Assembly (NCBI GenBank): GCA_041163745.1
Contig: JBEAQU010000032.1
Location: 5,355 to 69,354 of the forward strand
DNA from: UBA6168 sp041163745
Lineage (GTDB): Bacteria; Bacteroidota; Bacteroidia; Chitinophagales; Saprospiraceae
Length of the DNA stretch: 64,000 nucleotides
Reading direction: 5' to 3'
In this document: one piece after another, positions 26,146 through 35,273 of the stretch
Numbering within the stretch: position 1 is the stretch's first letter
Layout: every line of letters begins with the position of its first letter
Program-made: the position numbers and the translations under genes
The notes under the pieces: model-generated
Seen by the model: the letters and a program-made list of their open reading frames with translations, nothing else
What the model was told of the DNA's origin: nothing
The model's database searches: none

Positions 26146-26832
26146 ATGTTTGCCATTCGATCCGGTCATCGGTTTGTTTTTTCAGGGCTGGTGCTGGTCC
26201 TGTGCCTGCTTCCCGGCCGTCGGTCCGCTGCGCAGGTTCCCCTCGTACTTTCCGATACGACGACGGCTACCTCGGCGCTTCCCACATCACCGGTCTCGGA
26301 CACGACCGGACCCGGTGCCGCTCGGCAAGGATGGGTCGGCCGTTTCCGCCAAGGACTGCGGACGGATTATCCCAATCCCCGCAAGGCGATCATCCTTTCC
26401 CTGGCTTTTCCCGGAGGCGGACAACTATACAACAAGCGTTGGTGGAAAGTACCGTTCGTGTGGGGAGGGTTCGTTGCACTCGCTTATGCCGCGGATTACA
26501 ATACCCGCAATTACCGTCTGTTGCGGGACGCCTACATCGCGGAACTTGCGGGCGAGGAGCACCCCTTTTCCGGCAGCCGCTTGCAAGCGAATGATTTGCG
26601 ACGGCTGCGGGACCAATTCGACAAAAACAAGCAGCTTTCCTATATCGGGATGGTGGGCCTTCACTTGGTTCAGGCGGCCGAGGCTTTCGTGGACAGTCAT
26701 CTGAAGTCCTTCGACGTCAGCGACGACCTGAGCCTTGGTATGCGGCCCACCCTGTTGGGCTCCGGCCAGGGTCCGGAGAACATTCTTCCCAGGATGACAC
26801 CGGGCATCGGAGTCATCCTGGCCTTCCGATGA
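26146..26832 (+). CDS. DUF5683 domain-containing protein
   Basis: About 228 residues. A signal peptide (HRFVFSGLVLVLCLLPG, cleavage near SAAQ) is followed by a Ser/Thr-rich linker. The DUF5683 core has NPRKAIILSLAFPGGGQLYNKRWWKVP and a hydrophobic VWGGFVALAYAA segment, then FDVSDDLSLGMRP near the end. The function is unknown. The family is regularly encoded right after parAB in Bacteroidota, as here. An ATG at 26095 overlaps the parB stop (ATGA) and would add 17 residues ahead of the signal peptide; translation coupling favours it, the signal peptide favours 26146. Confidence 0.83.
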   Translation: MFAIRSGHRFVFSGLVLVLCLLPGRRSAAQVPLVLSDTTTATSALPTSPVSDTTGPGAARQGWVGRFRQGLRTDYPNPRKAIILSLAFPGGGQLYNKRWWKVPFVWGGFVALAYAADYNTRNYRLLRDAYIAELAGEEHPFSGSRLQANDLRRLRDQFDKNKQLSYIGMVGLHLVQAAEAFVDSHLKSFDVSDDLSLGMRPTLLGSGQGPENILPRMTPGIGVILAFR

Positions 26833-26861
26833 AGGAGGTCCCTTGCGGACAACCGTTCCGC

Positions 26862-27335
26862 TCATTCATACTCGAAGGGAAGAATTTTCGAATTCTTTAC
26901 GGTGGAAAGGGTCATCAACGTTTTCAAGCGCTCGATTTCCTCGATTTGCGAAAGGGTCTTGAACAGCAGTTGCTCATAAGTAGGGATGTCCTTGCATACA
27001 ATCCTGATAAGGAAATCCGCCTCCCCCGTGATGATGTAGCACTCCACGATCTCATCGATCGACTTGACTTTCTCCAGGAAATTGTTCAAAGCATTCTCCT
27101 TCTGCCAGGCCAAGGAAACCTGTACGAAGGTCTGTACGTTGAGCCCGATGCTTTGCGGATTCAACTGCGCATGATAACTTTCGATGTAACCGGAAGTCTC
27201 CAGCTTTTTGACCCGTTCCAAAGTAGGGGCAGGGGACAATCCGATTTTCTTGGATAGTTCGAGATTGGTTATCTTGCAATTCTCCTGCAAAATTTTCAAT
27301 ATCTTAAGGTCTGTCCGATCCAGCTTCTCTGCCAT
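26862..27335 (-). CDS. Lrp/AsnC-family transcriptional regulator
   Basis: 157-residue feast/famine regulator. The N-terminal winged helix-turn-helix shows LDRTDLKILKILQENCKITNLELSKKIGLSPAPTLERVKKLE (about residues 4-45), followed by the RAM effector-binding domain with ECYIITGEADFLIRIVCKD. An in-frame ATG at 27392 would add 19 atypical residues, so MAEKLD is taken as the start. It is convergent with the parAB-DUF5683 group. The nearest amino-acid gene is alanine dehydrogenase, about 1.3 kb away; a regulatory link is only a guess. Confidence 0.93.
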   Translation of the reverse strand: MAEKLDRTDLKILKILQENCKITNLELSKKIGLSPAPTLERVKKLETSGYIESYHAQLNPQSIGLNVQTFVQVSLAWQKENALNNFLEKVKSIDEIVECYIITGEADFLIRIVCKDIPTYEQLLFKTLSQIEEIERLKTLMTLSTVKNSKILPFEYE

Positions 27336-28030
27336 TAGGTTCTGTTGTTTTTTTTGTATTAAAAGTGCCTTTATTGCTGCAAAATAAAACAATATTCAGC
27401 AAATATATTAATCGACAAAAATAAATTCCAAGAAATAGTGATTTCGCCTTATTTAAACAAAATACGAATCCAATGCGAAGGAAAGTGTAGCCACCTGCCC
27501 GGTGGTGTGCGAATCGAGACCCGTGACGTGGGGCACAGCAACAGTTTCCATGAGAGCCAGGGGTAGGTATGTGTTGACCAGCAGTTTGGCTGCACTTCGA
27601 ACCGAAACTTGTCAGGAACAAAATTACAGGAACGGGTAAAATATTAAACTGAAATCATCCAAATTTTTTAGAAATAATTTTGCAAAACCGGTATTCCGGC
27701 CATATCCCAGCTTCATTGCCGGTTTCTTCCGTGTCTACTTGCCGGCCGGTACACATCCGCGGGCAGTTGTTTTCGGAATCCTACCGCCGTCCTCGACCGG
27801 AAGGACAGGGACAATCCTCAATTTTGCCAGTGCACTCAACCAAGCGGGAAAACAGTTGTTATTGACCTGAAGAAAGCGGGTTGGCATAGCCATTTCCAGC
27901 ATAACGGAGACCATGCGAGACGGACAGAAAAGCCCCCGGGTAAATCGTTCGTTATGTGTGCTGCCGTCAGGAAACAAGAGAACACAGCCAAATCCCGGTG
28001 GTCCTTTTCATCTAAAAACAACAACAAATC
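27336..28030. other. Intergenic stretch, no gene seen
   Basis: 695 bp between the divergent Lrp-type regulator and thioredoxin genes. The first 150 bp and about 27640-27690 are AT-rich (regulatory in appearance), while 27480-27600 and 27710-28000 have coding-like composition but only short, unrecognisable frames. No RNA gene or strong hairpin was identified. Confidence 0.5.
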
Positions 28031-28351
28031 ATGGCTTTTGAAATCACGGATGCCAACTTCCAATCCGAAGTAATCGACAAGCAAGGTGTCGCCGTATTGG
28101 ATTTCTGGGCGGAATGGTGCGGTCCCTGCCGCATGATCTCCCCCATCATCGAAAAGCTGTCCTCAGCGTATGCCGGCAAAGCCCTTGTCGGGAAAGTCAA
28201 CGTCGACCACAACCCGGAGATTGCCATGAAGTATGGAATCCGTAGCATCCCGACCATTCTCGTATTCAAGAACGGCGAAGTAGTGAACAAACATGTCGGT
28301 GTGACCACCCAAGCGAACCTGAGTCAAATCATCGACCAGCAACTGGTCTGA
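28031..28351 (+). CDS. trxA: Thioredoxin
   Basis: 106-residue cytoplasmic thiol-disulfide oxidoreductase. The active site WCGPC lies at residues 29-33, preceded by VLDFWAEWCGPCRMISP. The cis-proline segment IRSIPTILVFKNGEV and the conserved KVNVDHNPEIAMKYGI strand are intact, and the length is standard. Monocistronic: its own terminator follows at 28397-28440. Confidence 0.97.
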   Translation: MAFEITDANFQSEVIDKQGVAVLDFWAEWCGPCRMISPIIEKLSSAYAGKALVGKVNVDHNPEIAMKYGIRSIPTILVFKNGEVVNKHVGVTTQANLSQIIDQQLV

Positions 28352-28396
28352 ATACTGCGTTCATACGGATGTCTGCTGCCCCTGCCTGAAACCGAT

Positions 28397-28440
28397 GCGG
28401 TATTGTCCGCCACTGCGCTGACAATACCGCACGCTTTTTA
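28397..28440 (+). terminator. Intrinsic terminator after trxA
   Basis: Inverted repeat GCGGTATTGTC (28397-28407) and GACAATACCGC (28420-28430), 11 perfect base pairs with a 12-nt loop. It is followed by ACGCTTTTTA, 46 bp after the trxA stop. Confidence 0.8.
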
Positions 28441-28593
28441 CTGCTAAGCCAGGACTGCTGTCAGCTTTGCAACAGCCATGCTCTTCCGCAAAGATTCCAG
28501 GTGCCCTGGGCGCGGCGCTGTCCGCCAGGCGAAACGTTCCTTCCAGGCAGCCGAACCAACCGGGAGCAGGCCTCACTCCCTCCCACCACTTGA

Positions 28594-29826
28594 TCAAAGG
28601 CGACTGGCCATGAGCAGGTCCAGGTTTGTATGTTTCAGGTCGAACCGTCGGCCGAGGTAGGCATTGGTAAGGAGTCCCTTGAACACGAAGACCCCGTTTC
28701 GCAGGCCTGCATGGTCGTAGAGCAATTCCGCCACACCACCGACATCACCTGCGCTGACCAACCAAGGGGTCAGGATATTGCTCATGGCGATAGAGGCTGT
28801 CCGGGGCACCTTGGAAGCCATGTTGGGCACAGCATAGTGGATGACTCCGTGCTTGCGGAAGGTCGGACGGGCATGGGACGTAAGTTCGGATGTTTCGAAG
28901 CATCCGCCCTGGTCGATGCTCACATCTATGATGACAGAGCCGGGTTTCATCTGTTCCACCATGGATTCCGGCACCACCACGGGGGTACGGCCGGTTTTGG
29001 AATGGATGGCACCGATGACGACGTCTGCGTTCAGGAGGTCTTTTTCCAGCTGGAAGGGATTCAAGGTGGAGGTGTTCAAGCGTTGGCCGATATGGCGTTG
29101 CAACCGCATCAGCTTGTATACATCATTGTCAAAGACCCGTACCTCCGCACCTAATCCCAACGCCACCCTGGTGGCGGATTCGCCCACCACTCCTGCACCG
29201 AGGATCACGACTTTCGCGGACGGCACCCCGGCGATGCCGCCGAGCAGGACTCCCTTCCCTCCCCCACTCACCGACAGCAGTTCCGCTGCGGTCAATACGG
29301 CGTTCAGTCCGGCCATTTCACTCATGACCCGAACGAAAGGGAAGGAACCGTTGTCATCCTGGATGTATTCCATGGCAAAGGCGACGACCCGCTTCTCCTG
29401 TAACTTTTCAATCAACTCCCGGGAGACCATCGGCAGGGTGAGGGGGGTGATGATGACCTGCCCCGGATGATAGAGGGATGCTTCCTCCAAGGTAGGGGGC
29501 GACACCTTGAGCAGTACCTGCGACTGAAACACTTCGTTCCTGTCGTACGACACCTTGGCACCGGCCTCACTGTAGCGTATGTCGCTGTAGTTGGCTTGTT
29601 CGCCTGCTCCGGCTTCCAGCACCACCGTGTGGCCGCGGGCAACGAGGGTGGAGACGGCCGCCGGCACCAGTGCCACACGGTTTTCCTGCAACTGGTCCGC
29701 CTTGGGTATGCCGATTTGCATGCGTCGGTTGTGCGGCTCCCTTTCCAAGGTCTCCGGTTGGGATTGCAAATGGCCTTCGGTCAAGGACCGCGGCATAGGA
29801 ATCTTTTGTTTCGTAGATGATGCCAT
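28594..29826 (-). CDS. ald: Alanine dehydrogenase
   Basis: NAD-dependent interconversion of alanine and pyruvate plus ammonia. 410 residues, with the longer Bacteroidota N-terminus (about 35 residues before IGIPKADQLQENRVALVP). The catalytic N-domain is followed by the Rossmann motif VVILGAGVVGESA preceded by GGKGVLLGGIAGVPSA. Later come GRTPVVVPESMVEQMKPGSV, VDVSIDQGG-like IDVSIDQGGCFETSE and the YAVPNMASKVPRTAS segment. The family shares its fold with the transhydrogenase alpha subunit, but length and C-terminus fit alanine dehydrogenase. It starts 18 bp after the tsaE stop, so it is cotranscribed with tsaE. Confidence 0.92.
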   Translation of the reverse strand: MASSTKQKIPMPRSLTEGHLQSQPETLEREPHNRRMQIGIPKADQLQENRVALVPAAVSTLVARGHTVVLEAGAGEQANYSDIRYSEAGAKVSYDRNEVFQSQVLLKVSPPTLEEASLYHPGQVIITPLTLPMVSRELIEKLQEKRVVAFAMEYIQDDNGSFPFVRVMSEMAGLNAVLTAAELLSVSGGGKGVLLGGIAGVPSAKVVILGAGVVGESATRVALGLGAEVRVFDNDVYKLMRLQRHIGQRLNTSTLNPFQLEKDLLNADVVIGAIHSKTGRTPVVVPESMVEQMKPGSVIIDVSIDQGGCFETSELTSHARPTFRKHGVIHYAVPNMASKVPRTASIAMSNILTPWLVSAGDVGGVAELLYDHAGLRNGVFVFKGLLTNAYLGRRFDLKHTNLDLLMASRL

Positions 29827-29844
29827 GATTTACCTATCCCAGTT

Positions 29845-30336
29845 TTACTGGCCGGGTTGTCCGTCCACTCCCTTTCCGGTCGGGCCGAGCCTTTTCACTG
29901 TCATGATGCGGGAATGCTCCCTAACGATGTCCAGCCTAACATGAAGGGTGCCTTCCGGCAGCCACTCCGCAATGATGTCCGGCCACTCGATGAAGCAGAA
30001 TCCATCCCCGTACAGATACTGGTCCAACCCGATCGCATGGGCTTCCCGTACCGATGCCAACCGGTACAGGTCCATATGAAACACCGGGAAAGTTCCGACG
30101 GTCGGCAAGTGGCCGAGATACTCGTTCACCAGGGAAAAAGTTGGGCTGGTGACCGGTTCCGTCACACCCAGCAGGGTACACAATTCCTTGACCAAGCTGG
30201 TTTTGCCGGCTCCCAGGTCTCCCCGAAGCGCGAATATCCGGGCATCCCTGGCCATATCCAACAGATAGCCGGCGGCGGCAGGCAGCTGTCCGGCGGAAAC
30301 GATGTCAAAGCGATGCTGCTCCGGAATCCTCATCAT
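29845..30336 (-). CDS. tsaE: TsaE, tRNA threonylcarbamoyladenosine biosynthesis ATPase
   Basis: ATPase partner of TsaB/TsaD in making t6A37 of ANN-decoding tRNAs. 163 residues with P-loop GDLGAGKTSLVKEL (about residues 39-52), the family-specific TSPTFSLVNEY and the FHMDLYRL motif, then IEWPDIIAEWLPEG. All diagnostic residues are intact. First gene of a two-gene unit with ald. Confidence 0.94.
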   Translation of the reverse strand: MMRIPEQHRFDIVSAGQLPAAAGYLLDMARDARIFALRGDLGAGKTSLVKELCTLLGVTEPVTSPTFSLVNEYLGHLPTVGTFPVFHMDLYRLASVREAHAIGLDQYLYGDGFCFIEWPDIIAEWLPEGTLHVRLDIVREHSRIMTVKRLGPTGKGVDGQPGQ

Positions 30337-30523
30337 TGCAATAGGGGGCTTGTTTCATCGTATTTGCCGTCGGCCGGTATTTCCCAAAGCGGCCGACCGG
30401 ACCAAACACAGCCGTTCGAACCGTATGTCGGAGCCAGCAGGTATCCGGTGCGACCGATGTGGTTTTTATCCAAAAGGCCAACATGATGTCAGGGCCGGAT
30501 GTTTGCCGGCCGGCACAAGGCGT

Positions 30524-31318
30524 TCAGTTTCCTTTGCGACCGGAGGCCAGGGCCAGGCCGACTAAGGTCAGGGCCGCAGCGGCCGCAACCCAGGTGAGTG
30601 CCGACAACTCCTGCCGGAAGATGCAAAGATAAAAAGCGGCGCCGAGGATCCCGCCCAACAAGGGGCCCAATACCGGAACCGGCGCATAGGTCCAGTCCGA
30701 ACCACCCTTGCCGGCGATCGGCAGGAGCGCGTGCATGATGCGGGGTCCCAAGTCTCTGACCGGATTGATGGCATATCCGGTCGGTCCGCCGAGCGACATC
30801 CCGATGACGACTACCAAGGCCCCCACCACGATGGGGTTGAGGCCGTCGGTAAAGCGGTTGGCTCCGATAAAGAGAACACCGGCCGTCAGGACGAAGGTTC
30901 CCAGCGCTTCGCTCAGGAGGTTCGGCCAGAATGACCGGATGGCGGGACTGGTGCAGAAAACCCCCAACTTGGCTTCGCGGTCTTCGGTTTCTCGCCAGTG
31001 CCCGAGATAGTGCAGCCAAACGAGGGCGGCGCCGGCCATGGCACCGGTCAGTTGGGCGAGAACATAGCCGGGCACCGATTCCCAGGCGAAATCTCCTGTC
31101 AGCGCCAGGGCCAGGGTGACGGCCGGGTTGAGGTGCGCACCGCTGTATTGACCGACTGCATAGATGCCCATGGTTACGGCAAGGCCCCATGCCAGGGTAA
31201 TGACAATCCAACCTGCGTTCCAAGACTTGGAATTTTTCAACACGGCACCGGCGACGACACCGTCACCCAAGAGTATCAGCAGCATGGTACCGACGAATTC
31301 GGCTGTCAGAGGAGTCAT
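30524..31318 (-). CDS. MIP-family channel, glycerol-facilitator-like aquaporin
   Basis: 264-residue inner-membrane channel with six hydrophobic helices and two half-helix motifs. The first is canonical (SGAHLNPAVTLALA); the second reads AINPVRDLGPR, where NPV replaces NPA. The Asp after the Arg (NPxRD) and the long loops are typical of the GlpF branch rather than water-only aquaporins. The Ala-to-Val change is next to the selectivity region. The frame is open upstream to 31429, but MTPLTAEFVGTMLL gives a normal N-terminus. No glycerol kinase or dehydrogenase is next to it, so its substrate is unknown. Confidence 0.9.
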   Translation of the reverse strand: MTPLTAEFVGTMLLILLGDGVVAGAVLKNSKSWNAGWIVITLAWGLAVTMGIYAVGQYSGAHLNPAVTLALALTGDFAWESVPGYVLAQLTGAMAGAALVWLHYLGHWRETEDREAKLGVFCTSPAIRSFWPNLLSEALGTFVLTAGVLFIGANRFTDGLNPIVVGALVVVIGMSLGGPTGYAINPVRDLGPRIMHALLPIAGKGGSDWTYAPVPVLGPLLGGILGAAFYLCIFRQELSALTWVAAAAALTLVGLALASGRKGN

Positions 31319-31624
31319 GGTCTGTTTTTTTGTGAGATAAAGTTTGCTGCATAAAGTTAGTTTTTTTAGCAAACCGCTCATGTGTTTTCCACATCTTCTT
31401 CTTGACAAGGCCTTCCGGTGGATGTTCATCGGCGCTTCCTGCCCGGGGTGCCGGAACCTTGGCGTGGCGTTCCGGCAATCGGTTCTTACGGGTTGTAAGG
31501 GAGGGCGGCGGGTCTCCCGGACGGGTGGGACGGGAATCCGGCGGCGGGATGCGGCACATATGAAAAATCCCGGACGGTTTGCAAACCGTCCGGGACGTGG
31601 ACACGACGTGCCGGATGCAACGGG
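31319..31624. other. Intergenic stretch with promoter-like element and terminator
   Basis: 306 bp between the aquaporin start and the DUF4290 stop, both minus strand. It holds TAACTTTA (minus, 31359-31352), one mismatch from the Bacteroidota -7 element and about 34 bp before the aquaporin ATG. The DUF4290 terminator is at 31563-31595. Nothing else was seen. Confidence 0.5.
31563..31595 (-). terminator. Intrinsic terminator after the DUF4290 gene
   Basis: A perfect 13-bp inverted repeat (31568-31580 and 31583-31595; TCCCGGACGGTTT half-site) with a 2-nt spacer. On the minus strand it is followed by TTTTT (31567-31563), 30 bp after the DUF4290 stop. Confidence 0.85.
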
Positions 31625-32398
31625 TTATTTCTTCCGCTTCCGACGTTGTTGGGACGGCATCGGCTGTTGACGCGGCATATTACCCCCGCGGTCTCTGTCG
31701 CGGTCGCGGTCGCGGGGGCCATTTCCGTGACCGTTCCCCATGCCGGGTCGGTACATCGGCGGGCGTTGCTGAGGGGGGAGCGGACGTCCGCCACCAGCGA
31801 AATGTTGCGGTGGCATCATGGGTTCGTTGCCCACGGTTTTGCGTTGGGAACGGGTGAGATTGTCCAGTGGCGCGTCTTCGACGAGCTGGAGTTTGCCGTC
31901 GGAAAGATTCTTAAGGTCCTCAATGATGATGTCATCGCTGACGTAATGTTCCCGGCTCCAGGTCCGGTATGCCAATTTCATGTACGAGCCGATTACCTGA
32001 ACGAAACCGTTTTTCTTTTCGCCGTCTTCCATGGCCACGGCTTTGGCGATCAGTTTCTGGACATTGTTACCATAGTGCCGGAAGCGAGGGTCCTTGATGG
32101 AGTAGGAAACCCGTTCCGGTTTCTTCTGGCTGTCCTCAGGCGAGGGCGTATAGCCCAGCGGGGTAGCGACATCGAGTTTGTATTCGGCGATTTGGAAGGC
32201 ATGACGCCAGAGTTTTTCGCGAAAGTCCTCAAGGTTCCGGTTGAGGGGGTGCATCTGCATCATGAGGCCGACAATCTGTTCCACGACTTGCTGCCGTTTT
32301 TCCCTTTCGGGAATTTCCCGGGCATATCGAAGCATATTTTGGATGTGGCGGCCATATTCGGGAATGACCAAGATTTCCCTGTTTGAATTGTATTCCAT
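31625..32398 (-). CDS. DUF4290-family protein with Arg/Pro/Gly-rich tail
   Basis: 257 residues. The first 190 form DUF4290: MEYNSNREILVIPEYGRHIQNML at the start, EKLWRHAFQIAEYKLDV in the middle, then KLAYRTWSREHYVSDDIIIEDL. Function is unknown; the family is near-universal in Bacteroidota. From about residue 195 the protein becomes low-complexity: a Pro/Gly/Met stretch, a PRDRDRDRDRGG run, and a basic end (QQRRKRKK), suggesting nucleic-acid binding (inference). An ATG two codons upstream (32404) is equally possible. A consensus promoter lies about 43 bp before the start. Confidence 0.87.
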   Translation of the reverse strand: MEYNSNREILVIPEYGRHIQNMLRYAREIPEREKRQQVVEQIVGLMMQMHPLNRNLEDFREKLWRHAFQIAEYKLDVATPLGYTPSPEDSQKKPERVSYSIKDPRFRHYGNNVQKLIAKAVAMEDGEKKNGFVQVIGSYMKLAYRTWSREHYVSDDIIIEDLKNLSDGKLQLVEDAPLDNLTRSQRKTVGNEPMMPPQHFAGGGRPLPPQQRPPMYRPGMGNGHGNGPRDRDRDRDRGGNMPRQQPMPSQQRRKRKK

Positions 32399-32440
32399 AG
32401 ACATTGTATCGTTAATGGCGACTGTCGGTGCGATTGTATG

Positions 32441-32448
32441 CAAAGGTA
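32441..32448 (-). promoter_or_regulatory. Candidate promoter -7 element of the DUF4290 gene
   Basis: TACCTTTG on the minus strand (32448-32441) matches TAnnTTTG exactly, 43 bp upstream of the chosen start codon. The -33 partner is not obvious. Confidence 0.55.
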
Positions 32449-32528
32449 AGACGCACAAGGTTTGAAAATACGGTTTTTTTGCGAATATGACAATTTACCT
32501 GCCACTGTTGTGAACCGGACGGACCGGT

Positions 32529-33869
32529 TCAGTAAGGGGTATAGCTGAGGCGGAGGGTAGCCGGCCTGACCGGGTGGGCGGGTCCGAACAGGACGACGCG
32601 TTGGGGCTGGCGGGCTTTCTGGTATACGCTGATGCGCATTTTCTTCCCCGACAGTCCGCGGATCATATCCAGGGCATGGGCGGACAGGTTGATGGTGTAG
32701 GCATCCGATTCAGCGGTGGCATCCCCTCCGAAGATGGAGCTGAAACTATCTCCTACCCGGGAGATGGCGATGCTGATGTCATCGATGACCCGGGTGGTCG
32801 AGTCGGTGACCAGTTCGGACACCAGTACCTGGGGGACGGGGGTGAGGGCGGGGTCATCGCCGGGCAGCCGCCGGATGGGCAGCACCAGTTCCGCCCGGTT
32901 GACCACTACATCCCCGAGGTCATCGATATATGGAATTTCCAGCACGACATCCGTTCCGGACATTCCCTGCAGGAACAAGAGGCTGTCGGAGGCGCCTTCC
33001 GGCGTTTCGAGGAAGTCGGCGAGGGTGGCACCTTCGTAGGCATGGGTGTATTGTGCGGTCACGACATCACCGGACAGGATCGGGAACTGGTAGGACCGGG
33101 CGACGCTGTCGACCTTGTAATAAACCCATATTCCGGCCCGGCTGTCCCGCAGTTTGTAGCTGACCAGGCCGGCGGTTGTCTGGGAGGGGCGGAGTTGCAT
33201 GCCCTTGAAGAAAGCCTGGAATTCCGTATTGCGGTTCAATTGGGAGGTATCGGTCTTGAAGAAGAGGGTGCTGTAGAGCGGGTCGAAAGGGATGCGGAGC
33301 TGGGGCACCTGTTTTTGTGCGACCATGGAATCCCCGTTCGGGACCAGCACCTCGACGGAGTCGGTCACTTTTGGATAGAAGACAGTCGATGCGACGGGAT
33401 CCGATTCCGTCAGGAAGCTCCTGTTGGAGAAATAGCGGGTGGTGTCCGAGAGGTCTTCCGACAGCAGGTAGACGTCCAGGGTGTGCTGTTCCAGCAGATT
33501 TCCATAGGAAAGGTCGGCATCATAAGGGAGTACCAGCACCATGGAGTCCAGCACCCCGCCCAGGAAGGAGGGGGCGACCGAGTTGAGGCTGACCTGGGCG
33601 TAGGCCGTAGCGGTGGTGGTACCGAAGACAGGGTCGAGCAGGATACCGACGGGCAGGCTGCCGATATTGGTGGCGAAGAGATTCGGATCGTATATCTTGA
33701 CGGAGTCGGCGGGCTCGGACCAGGCCCGTAGCTGGAAGGTATCCGTATGTTCCAGCGCGAGGCCGTCTTCGGCCAGCAGTTCGGAACCGATGGACGTGGG
33801 GTCGTTGCAGGCTGCCAGGGCGGCCAGGAGGCAGGCCGCCAGCAGGACGGACGGGAAAGGAAATTTCAT
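32529..33869 (-). CDS. DUF4270-family lipoprotein
   Basis: 446 residues with a lipoprotein signal peptide (VLLAACLLAALAAC, Cys at about residue 21), then NDPTSIGSELL, the family's usual opening. The beta-rich body contains GSLPVGILLDPVFGTTTATAYAQ and ends with KARQPQRVVLFG and LRLSYTPY. DUF4270 proteins are cell-envelope lipoproteins of unknown function. In many Bacteroidota the gene is beside the glycogen-synthase-like gene and panC, exactly as here. A 313-bp gap separates it from the upstream gene on the same strand. Confidence 0.88.
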   Translation of the reverse strand: MKFPFPSVLLAACLLAALAACNDPTSIGSELLAEDGLALEHTDTFQLRAWSEPADSVKIYDPNLFATNIGSLPVGILLDPVFGTTTATAYAQVSLNSVAPSFLGGVLDSMVLVLPYDADLSYGNLLEQHTLDVYLLSEDLSDTTRYFSNRSFLTESDPVASTVFYPKVTDSVEVLVPNGDSMVAQKQVPQLRIPFDPLYSTLFFKTDTSQLNRNTEFQAFFKGMQLRPSQTTAGLVSYKLRDSRAGIWVYYKVDSVARSYQFPILSGDVVTAQYTHAYEGATLADFLETPEGASDSLLFLQGMSGTDVVLEIPYIDDLGDVVVNRAELVLPIRRLPGDDPALTPVPQVLVSELVTDSTTRVIDDISIAISRVGDSFSSIFGGDATAESDAYTINLSAHALDMIRGLSGKKMRISVYQKARQPQRVVLFGPAHPVRPATLRLSYTPY

Positions 33870-34182
33870 GCTCGGTTTGATGCGTTTGACGGCTGTCCGG
33901 GAACCGGTTTATGGCCTGGAAGCAATGAATGTTGAGGAACTGAGGAACGGTCTGTCGTGCAGCGTCCGTTGGTTACCGTGCATAGTTGCGGGATCAGGTT
34001 CTCAAAAGGCATTATTCGCGGCCGAAACAATTTTCGGACAGGCGCTCGTGAAGAACAAGGAATCGCCACAAGCAAGGAATGCGGTCCGGATGTCAGGGTT
34101 GGTGGTCCTGCGAAGGAACGGCTCCGGTCCGGACTTCTGAGCCGGCGGGATGGGCCGGGACCGGTCGGTGATGACACCGGCC
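33870..34182. other. Intergenic stretch, no gene seen
   Basis: 313 bp between the DUF4270 start and the glycogen-synthase-like stop. Only short unrecognisable frames on both strands; no clear terminator or consensus promoter was found. Confidence 0.5.
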
Positions 34183-35010
34183 TTAGTGATCGACTGTTTC
34201 GGCCTCCAGCAATTCCTGGTAGAAATCGAGGCAGGCGTTGGGAAGTTCATCTGCGTTGGTGAAATCCAGGACCGGCTTGCCGGATTCCCGGATCAGTTTG
34301 CCGAGGGGATCCGACAGTTCCTGACTACCTACGACCAGGGCGTCCGCGAAGCGGATAGCGCCTTGGTGGAGGCTGATGCCCTTTCCGTTCAGGTAGGCAT
34401 GCAGGTCGACCTTTTCCAGATTATTGATGGAGGCTTTCTCCAGGAAGGATTCGGAAAAATGTTGGCCCATGGTGCCTGCATAAACGGAATACACGATTTT
34501 TGAGGACTGGAACAACGGTTCGGTGCGGTAGGCTTCCCTCACATAGAGCGGGATGAGGCTGGTCATCCATCCATGGCAGTGAATGATGTCTGGAGACCAT
34601 CCGAATTTACGGACGGTTTCGATGACCCCTTTGCAGAAGAAGACCATTCGGTCCGGGTTGTCTTCAAAGGGATCACCCGCATCGTCGGTGAATACGGACT
34701 TCCTTTTGAAAAAATCGTCATTGTCGAGAAAGTACACCTGCATGCGGGCGCCGGGAAGGGAAGCCACCTTGATGATGAGCGGGAAGTCGTCATCGTCCAC
34801 GATGATGTTCATCCCGGAGAGACGCACCACTTCGTGCAATCGGTGCCTCCGTTCGTTGATGGTGCCGTAGCGGGGCATCAGCACCCTGATTTCCATTCCG
34901 TTGGACTGTGTATATTCCGGTAGTTTGCGAACGATGGCGGATATTTCGGAAAGTGCGGTGTAGGGTTCCATCTCCTGCGTCACAAATAATACTTTCTTCT
35001 TTTCTACCAT
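34183..35010 (-). CDS. Glycogen/starch synthase-like protein, N-terminal catalytic domain only
   Basis: 275 residues resembling only the N-terminal (GT5-type) half of glycogen synthase: KKKVLFVTQEMEPYTALSEISAIVRKLPEY, RVLMPRYGTINERRHRLHEVVR, then PDIIHCHGWMTSLIPLYV. The C-terminal nucleotide-sugar half is absent. This short form is widespread in Bacteroidota beside panC and is annotated as glycogen/starch synthase, but the missing GT-B half makes real synthase activity doubtful. It is divergent from panC with 263 bp between, and has a consensus promoter about 49 bp upstream. Confidence 0.88.
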   Translation of the reverse strand: MVEKKKVLFVTQEMEPYTALSEISAIVRKLPEYTQSNGMEIRVLMPRYGTINERRHRLHEVVRLSGMNIIVDDDDFPLIIKVASLPGARMQVYFLDNDDFFKRKSVFTDDAGDPFEDNPDRMVFFCKGVIETVRKFGWSPDIIHCHGWMTSLIPLYVREAYRTEPLFQSSKIVYSVYAGTMGQHFSESFLEKASINNLEKVDLHAYLNGKGISLHQGAIRFADALVVGSQELSDPLGKLIRESGKPVLDFTNADELPNACLDFYQELLEAETVDH

Positions 35011-35058
35011 TTCCGGGACGAGTTTTAGTGATTAATGGCCGCTGTTGGCAACATGATG

Positions 35059-35066
35059 CAAAGATA
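35059..35066 (-). promoter_or_regulatory. Candidate promoter -7 element of the glycogen-synthase-like gene
   Basis: TATCTTTG on the minus strand (35066-35059) is an exact TAnnTTTG match, in an AT-rich patch upstream of the ATG at 35010. The upstream T-run rather than a clean TTTG lies at -33. Confidence 0.6.
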
Positions 35067-35273
35067 GTAAAAAAAACAAGGGATTTTTGTGTCACGCCAA
35101 ACACAAAAATTTGGGACTTTTGCCCCTTTTGTAACGGAAAAACGGATATTTCCGTTCCCGGAAGGCGTTCCGAAGGCGATTTGGCGCCGGCCAGCCCTGT
35201 CGGCGGTACTTGTGTCCCCATGGTTGTTCCGCCGTTCCGGCAGGGTCGTCCGGCAACCGAACAGGAGAGACCT

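Noticed and set aside
27735..28084. Small minus-strand frames upstream of trxA
   Set aside because: Overlap each other and the trxA start; translations show no recognisable protein.
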